Positions 14,925-17,666 of a stretch of DNA of 17,666 nucleotides are shown one piece after another. The stretch is from an uncultured bacterium (GTDB lineage: Bacteria > Bacillota > Clostridia > Oscillospirales > Oscillospiraceae): contig CAJMLC010000016.1 in the NCBI GenBank assembly GCA_905214155.1, positions 1 through 17,666 on the forward strand, in the 5' to 3' direction. Numbering within the stretch: position 1 is the first letter of the stretch; each line of letters starts with the position of its first letter. A model generated the notes under the pieces. It saw only the letters and a list, made by a program, of their open reading frames with translations, did not search any database and was not told the origin of the DNA. The position numbers and the translations under genes were made by a program.

Positions 14925-15872
14925 TCACTGTGTTACATCTGTCATATCATAGAGCGTCGGTTTGCCGTCCTGCTGGCGCTGGGCCGCGGCGAGGGCATAG
15001 AGGGCCTGCGTCGTGGCGGTGAGGTCGCTGTCACCGTCCAGCGTGTGGGCGAAGCTGCCGTCCTCCAGTTGGAAGCGCAGCAGCACATCCTCGAGCGTTG
15101 CGCCGTTTTTCACGAACCGTTCGTCGTCCAGCGGGATGCCCAGCTCCGTCAGCGCCACGAGCACCTGACAGACCGACTCGCTGCTCACCGTGTCCCACGA
15201 GATAAACGTCCCGTCCGGCTCCTGTGCCCAGGCCAGCCACGCAAGGCCACGCTCGACTGCGCCCGAAACCGCCGCGTCATCGCGATATTTGGCGAGCGCC
15301 TGCAGGGCCATCGCGGTCAGGTCGACATCGGAGGGGCCGCCCGCGAGGCTCCAGCCGCCGTCCTCGTTCTGCCGCGAGAGAATTTCTTCCACATAGTCCG
15401 CGCGCGTCGCCTGCACGGCGGTGTCCGGGTTTTCCGGAATTTTATATTGCGCCGAATCCAGCGCCAGCAGCGCGAAGATCGCGCCGTTCACGCCCTGCGC
15501 CGTCACGCGGTCAAGGTCGGCCAGCGGCACGAGCAGGTCATAGCCGCCCACATCGCGCGGGTCGCGGCCAATGGCCGTCAGGGCCAGCACGAGGCGGGAA
15601 TATTCGGTGTATTTCGTCTCGCTGAGCTTGCCGTCCTTTTCGGTGACTGCCGCGGCGACGTTTTTGTAGTAGGTGTCATAATATGTTTCGCGGATCCTGA
15701 TGTCGGACCGGGCCAGACCGAACACCGTCCAGTCGCCGGTCAGAGAGCCGAACGTCGGCTCCGGCGTGGCTTTTTTGAGATAGGCCGCCGTCTGTTCCAG
15801 CGGCGTCTGTTCTGTGCCGCACGCGCAGAGCAGCAGCACGAGGACAAGCAGGAGCGTGATCAACTTTTTCAT
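14925..15872 (-). CDS. Lipoprotein with prenyltransferase/squalene-oxidase-like repeats
   Basis: A secreted, membrane-anchored protein of 315 aa. Residues 1-18 are a lipoprotein signal (MKK, hydrophobic core, LCAC with C18 as the likely lipidated residue). The rest shows repeats of the alpha/alpha-toroid type found in terpene cyclases, prenyltransferases and cobalamin-binding intrinsic factor: QNEDGGWSLAGG with DVDLTAMALQAL (about 168-193), AQEPDGTFISWDT with SSESVCQVLVAL (216-241) and FQLEDGSFAHT with DLTATTQALYAL (267-294). No cyclase or prenyltransferase catalytic residues can be identified, so binding of a ligand or glycan at the cell surface is more likely than catalysis. The start at 15872 has AAAGGGA upstream at a rather long spacing. 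It is a single-gene unit convergent with uvrB. Confidence 0.85.
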   Translation of the reverse strand: MKKLITLLLVLVLLLCACGTEQTPLEQTAAYLKKATPEPTFGSLTGDWTVFGLARSDIRIRETYYDTYYKNVAAAVTEKDGKLSETKYTEYSRLVLALTAIGRDPRDVGGYDLLVPLADLDRVTAQGVNGAIFALLALDSAQYKIPENPDTAVQATRADYVEEILSRQNEDGGWSLAGGPSDVDLTAMALQALAKYRDDAAVSGAVERGLAWLAWAQEPDGTFISWDTVSSESVCQVLVALTELGIPLDDERFVKNGATLEDVLLRFQLEDGSFAHTLDGDSDLTATTQALYALAAAQRQQDGKPTLYDMTDVTQ

Positions 15873-15918
15873 GTTTGAGATTCCCTTTTCTCTGTTTTTG
15901 GCCGCATGGGCTGCGCTT

Positions 15919-15948
15919 ATTATATGTCAGATGTGGGCGGATTGTAAA
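15919..15948 (-). promoter_or_regulatory. Sigma-A promoter of the toroid-domain lipoprotein
   Basis: On the minus strand, TTTACA (15943-15948), an 18-nt spacer and TATAAT (15919-15924) lie 47 nt upstream of the start codon at 15872. Confidence 0.72.
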
Positions 15949-15972
15949 GGTCAAATTCAGAATGGAGTCTGC

Positions 15973-16001
15973 GCGGCATGCATGAGGCCGGCGGTTCGAA
16001 T
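15973..16001 (+). pseudogene. tRNA-like fragment (anticodon to T-loop)
   Basis: The plus strand reads GGCAT, GCATG, AGGCC, GGCGG, TTCGAAT in a row, which fits the anticodon loop, 3' anticodon stem, variable region, 5' T-stem and T-loop of a tRNA, perhaps tRNA-Ala(GGC). The expected 5' anticodon stem and the 3' T-stem (CCGCC) are missing; TCTGC and GGTGA stand there. It may be a decayed tRNA piece or chance similarity. It is opposite in orientation to the tRNA-Thr half 52 nt away. Confidence 0.3.
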
Positions 16002-16015
16002 GGTGAGACAAATAC

Positions 16016-16053
16016 AAAAAACCGGTTCACCGCGGTGCGGTGGACCGGTTTTT
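16016..16053 (-). terminator. Terminator of the truncated tRNA-Thr gene
   Basis: A long stem (16017-16033 with 16037-16053, one G-T pair) with a 3-nt loop ends on the minus strand in a run of six T (16016-16021). It starts directly at the encoded CCA of the tRNA half, as native tRNA terminators often do, which suggests this side is the original chromosome. Confidence 0.85.
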
Positions 16054-16097
16054 GGAGTTGCTGGGCAGATTCGAACTGCCGATCTCGTCATTACCAA
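16053..16097 (-). pseudogene. 3' half of tRNA-Thr(GGT): probable attachment site
   Basis: Read on the minus strand: anticodon loop TTGGTAA with anticodon GGT (16097-16091), 3' anticodon stem TGACG, variable AGATC, T-arm GGCAG-TTCGAAT-CTGCC (16080-16064), 3' acceptor strand CAGCAAC, discriminator T and encoded CCA (16055-16053). The T-arm and anticodon loop match those of E. coli tRNA-Thr(GGT). The 5' half is absent: the five bases before the loop (CAGAC) cannot pair with TGACG and no D-arm follows. A break at the anticodon loop is the classic crossover point of tRNA-targeting tyrosine integrases, so this is best read as an attachment-site remnant at an element's far end. It is not a working tRNA. 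Confidence 0.8.
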
Positions 16098-16225
16098 GTC
16101 TGCATATTTGATTTTATACTGTATCTATTCGTGTTATATAATGCCTGATAATCCATTGAAAATCAACAGCTTTCTTGATTTTTGGAATTATCTAGTATTA
16201 TCACGTTTTGTTCTGTTTTTGAGGG

Positions 16226-16249
16226 TTTGTTGGAAGATTTGTTGGAAGA
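16226..16249 (+). repeat. 12-bp perfect tandem direct repeat
   Basis: TTTGTTGGAAGA occurs twice back to back (16226-16237, 16238-16249) in AT-rich DNA about 130 nt from the tRNA junction. Short direct repeats at this distance are typical of integrase arm-binding sites. That role is inferred. Confidence 0.6.
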
Positions 16250-16282
16250 AAATATTTCCATTTTCCATATATAGCAAACCAC

Positions 16283-16311
16283 ATATCGCAAAAATTGCCC
16301 ACTAGCGATAT
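16283..16311. promoter_or_regulatory. 7-bp inverted repeat upstream of the dehydrogenase remnant
   Basis: ATATCGC (16283-16289) and GCGATAT (16305-16311) are inverted with a 15-nt spacer, about 75 nt upstream of the broken dehydrogenase start. It could be an operator. I see no convincing -35/-10 pair near it. The rest of 16098-16385 is AT-rich with no supported gene. Confidence 0.25.
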
Positions 16312-16385
16312 ACCTTAAAATAGGATTTGTGCCAAATACTGCACATTTATCGTTTGCGCAAAAAACACGACAGGAGGGAAAGAAT

Positions 16386-17101
16386 ATGAAGGCAATTTAC
16401 ATGGAAAAAAGAGGGGGCATGGAGCTCGTTGACCGCCCGATGCCGAAGTTTACACCAGACAGAGCCATTATTGAGATGGATATGTGCGGCATTTGCGGTA
16501 CGGATGTTGCGGGGTAGTCGGCTGCGGTGTTATGGGCCTGATGACCATCGCAGGCCTCCGCGCACGCGGCGTCCAGCAGGTGGTCGCGCTGGATGTGTTT
16601 GACGAAAAACTGGAAACCGCAAAGAAATACGGGGCAACGCATACAGTCAATTCGATTCGCAAAAATGCAGTGGATGCGGTGCATACCCTGACAGATGGGG
16701 AATTTTTGGATGCGATTGTGGAGATTACCGGCAGCCTGAAGGGGTTGCAGACGGCCTGCAGCATCATCAAGTTCCCGAGAAAGAATGGCCTGCTGACGAA
16801 TCCCTTCACAGGCCGTGGCAAGATTGTGATCGCGCCTGTGTATGCAAAGGAAGAACCGTTCCCGCTGAGTTTGGCGAATGAACTTGTTCTGCGCGGGCCG
16901 ATTTTAGATGCAGCGCATCCCTGTGCGGGAGAAGATCTGATGAAAAACAATCAGGCAGCGATCGACGCGATGGTCAGCGGGCAGATCCCTTTGCAGGATA
17001 TGATCACCCATACCATTCCGTTCAACCGCCTTGCAGAAGGCTTCGCTTGGCTTGAGTCTGCACCGAAAGGCTATCTGAAGGGAATCGTCTATTTTGAATG
17101 A
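16386..17101 (+). pseudogene. Zinc-type alcohol/polyol dehydrogenase (MDR family), internally deleted
   Basis: The ATG at 16386 has a strong AGGAGGGA site (16372-16379). The first 41 codons are a normal MDR start ending in CGICGTD (C37 would bind the catalytic zinc). They run into a TAG at 16515. The sequence then continues in another frame with the Rossmann motif VVGCGVMGLM and reads to a normal C-terminus (KGYLKGIVYFE) at 17101. Everything between GTD and the nucleotide fold is gone, roughly 110-130 residues as judged from family layout, including the GHE motif and structural zinc cysteines. The deletion also shifts the frame, so no active enzyme can be made. An intact copy would oxidise a polyol or sugar alcohol with NAD(P), in the group of sorbitol and threonine dehydrogenases. 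It lies upstream of an RpiB-family gene, fitting a polyol pathway. Confidence 0.88.
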
Positions 17102-17196
17102 TCACGTATAGGCATATCGCGGGAACACGATTTGAAACCCATCACAAAACGAGAGCGTATATCGGCCTGATGGGGATCGTGATCTGTCTGACGTGA
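17098..17196 (+). CDS. 32-codon ORF overlapping the dehydrogenase stop; possible gene remnant
   Basis: The ATG at 17098 overlaps the dehydrogenase TGA (ATGA), the usual form of coupled genes. The frame ends after 32 codons with TGA at 17194-17196. The product has a basic first half and a hydrophobic end (YIGLMGIVICLT), like the start of a permease cut off in its first helix. I do not recognise it. Given the deletion just upstream, it may be what remains of a deleted transporter gene. Chance is also possible. Confidence 0.25.
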   Translation: MITYRHIAGTRFETHHKTRAYIGLMGIVICLT

Positions 17197-17221
17197 GGAG
17201 AGAAAAGGAGATTTTTACATT

Positions 17222-17666
17222 ATGAAAATTGTAATTGGCTGCGACAAGGGCGGCCTCCGGCTGAAGCAGCCCATTATGGACGCGCTGCGCGAAGAAGGCC
17301 ATGAGATTATTGAGGTCGGCACGATGTCGCTCGAGCAGATCGTGCCGCATTCGCAGACGGCCCACGCGGCCGCAGAGGTCATCCAGCGCGGTGAAGCCGA
17401 GATGGGCATCCTCATCTGCGGGACCGGCATGGGCATGAGCATCTGCGCCAACAAGCACAAGGGCATCTACGCCGCCGTGGTGGAGAGCGTATACGCTGCG
17501 GAATACAGCCGCAAGATCAATAACGCGAACGTCCTCTGCATGGGCGCGTTCATGATCGGCGAGACCATGGCGAAGGATATGGCGCTGGCGTTTGTTCATA
17601 CGGAATTTCTGCAGAATTTCCCGGAATGGCGTGTGAATTTCCTGAGCGGACAGCTCCAATATGTTC
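17222..17666 (+). CDS. RpiB/LacA/LacB family sugar-phosphate isomerase, 3' end outside the window
   Basis: The first 148 codons are present with no stop, running off the window edge. The fold marks of ribose-5-phosphate isomerase B are clear: GCDKGG near the start, the ICGTGMGMSICANK loop with catalytic Cys at C66, N100 and a NANVLCMG segment. However, residues important in E. coli RpiB differ: the His after the first Asp is Lys (K9), the ring-opening His99 is Ile (I99) and the first phosphate-binding Arg is Phe (F133), while R137 is kept. Ribose 5-phosphate is therefore doubtful. Other members of this family act on linear tetrulose or ketose phosphates in polyol catabolism, which fits the neighbouring dehydrogenase remnant. 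ATG at 17222 has AAAAGGAG 11 nt upstream. Confidence 0.85.
   Translation, partial: MKIVIGCDKGGLRLKQPIMDALREEGHEIIEVGTMSLEQIVPHSQTAHAAAEVIQRGEAEMGILICGTGMGMSICANKHKGIYAAVVESVYAAEYSRKINNANVLCMGAFMIGETMAKDMALAFVHTEFLQNFPEWRVNFLSGQLQYV

Noticed and set aside
14919..15878. Plus-strand open frame of 319 codons opposite the toroid lipoprotein
   Set aside because: The minus-strand frame has a lipobox, ribosome site, promoter and domain repeats; the plus frame has none.
15814..16305. Plus-strand open frame of 163 codons across the tRNA fragment
   Set aside because: Its middle (GQIRTADLVITKSA) comes from reading a tRNA backwards, a common false protein, and it crosses a terminator and an island junction.

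Overview
The window looks like chromosome from a high-GC Firmicute, most likely a gut Clostridia of the Oscillospiraceae/Ruminococcaceae type. The evidence is Gram-positive style AAGGAGG ribosome binding sites, sigma-A promoters with 17-18 nt spacing, GC-rich codon use in most genes, a PrsW-type protease, a probable selenium-dependent molybdenum hydroxylase, and GC-rich double-hairpin intergenic repeats of a kind common in these genomes. The taxonomic call is an inference.

Layout. Positions 1-458 hold no gene, only hairpins and dispersed repeats. Positions 459-2741 carry a minus-strand pair: a lipoprotein with an RsiV-like (DUF3298) domain, then a Cof-type HAD phosphatase. Positions 2742-2997 are a second repeat cluster. 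Positions 2998-6139 are a minus-strand operon of a [2Fe-2S]/Mo hydroxylase without an FAD domain and, 3 nt downstream, a four-cluster polyferredoxin that is its likely electron partner. Positions 6191-8569 are a cls-prsW operon (cardiolipin synthase and intramembrane protease) with its own promoter and terminator. Positions 8629-9190 hold a coiled-coil protein of unknown function, divergent from uvrA. Positions 9242-14918 are a plus-strand DNA repair operon, uvrA-radC-uvrB, ended by a bidirectional terminator shared with a convergent lipoprotein (14925-15872) that has a prenyltransferase-like alpha/alpha-toroid domain.

The character changes at about 16097. Positions 16053-16097 hold, on the minus strand, exactly the 3' half of a tRNA-Thr(GGT) with encoded CCA and its own terminator. 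Homology stops at the 5' edge of the anticodon loop, and AT-rich DNA with a 12-bp tandem repeat follows. This is the signature of an att site left by a tRNA-targeting tyrosine integrase, so the right end of the window is probably the distal end of an integrated, partly decayed element. It carries a zinc-type alcohol/polyol dehydrogenase broken by an internal deletion and frameshift, a 32-codon possible remnant, and an RpiB/LacAB-family isomerase that runs off the window and lacks several canonical RpiB residues. Together these suggest a sugar or polyol catabolic island.

Most of the window is ordinary housekeeping DNA. The strongest leads are the tRNA-derived junction, the FAD-less hydroxylase/polyferredoxin pair and the atypical RpiB-family enzyme.
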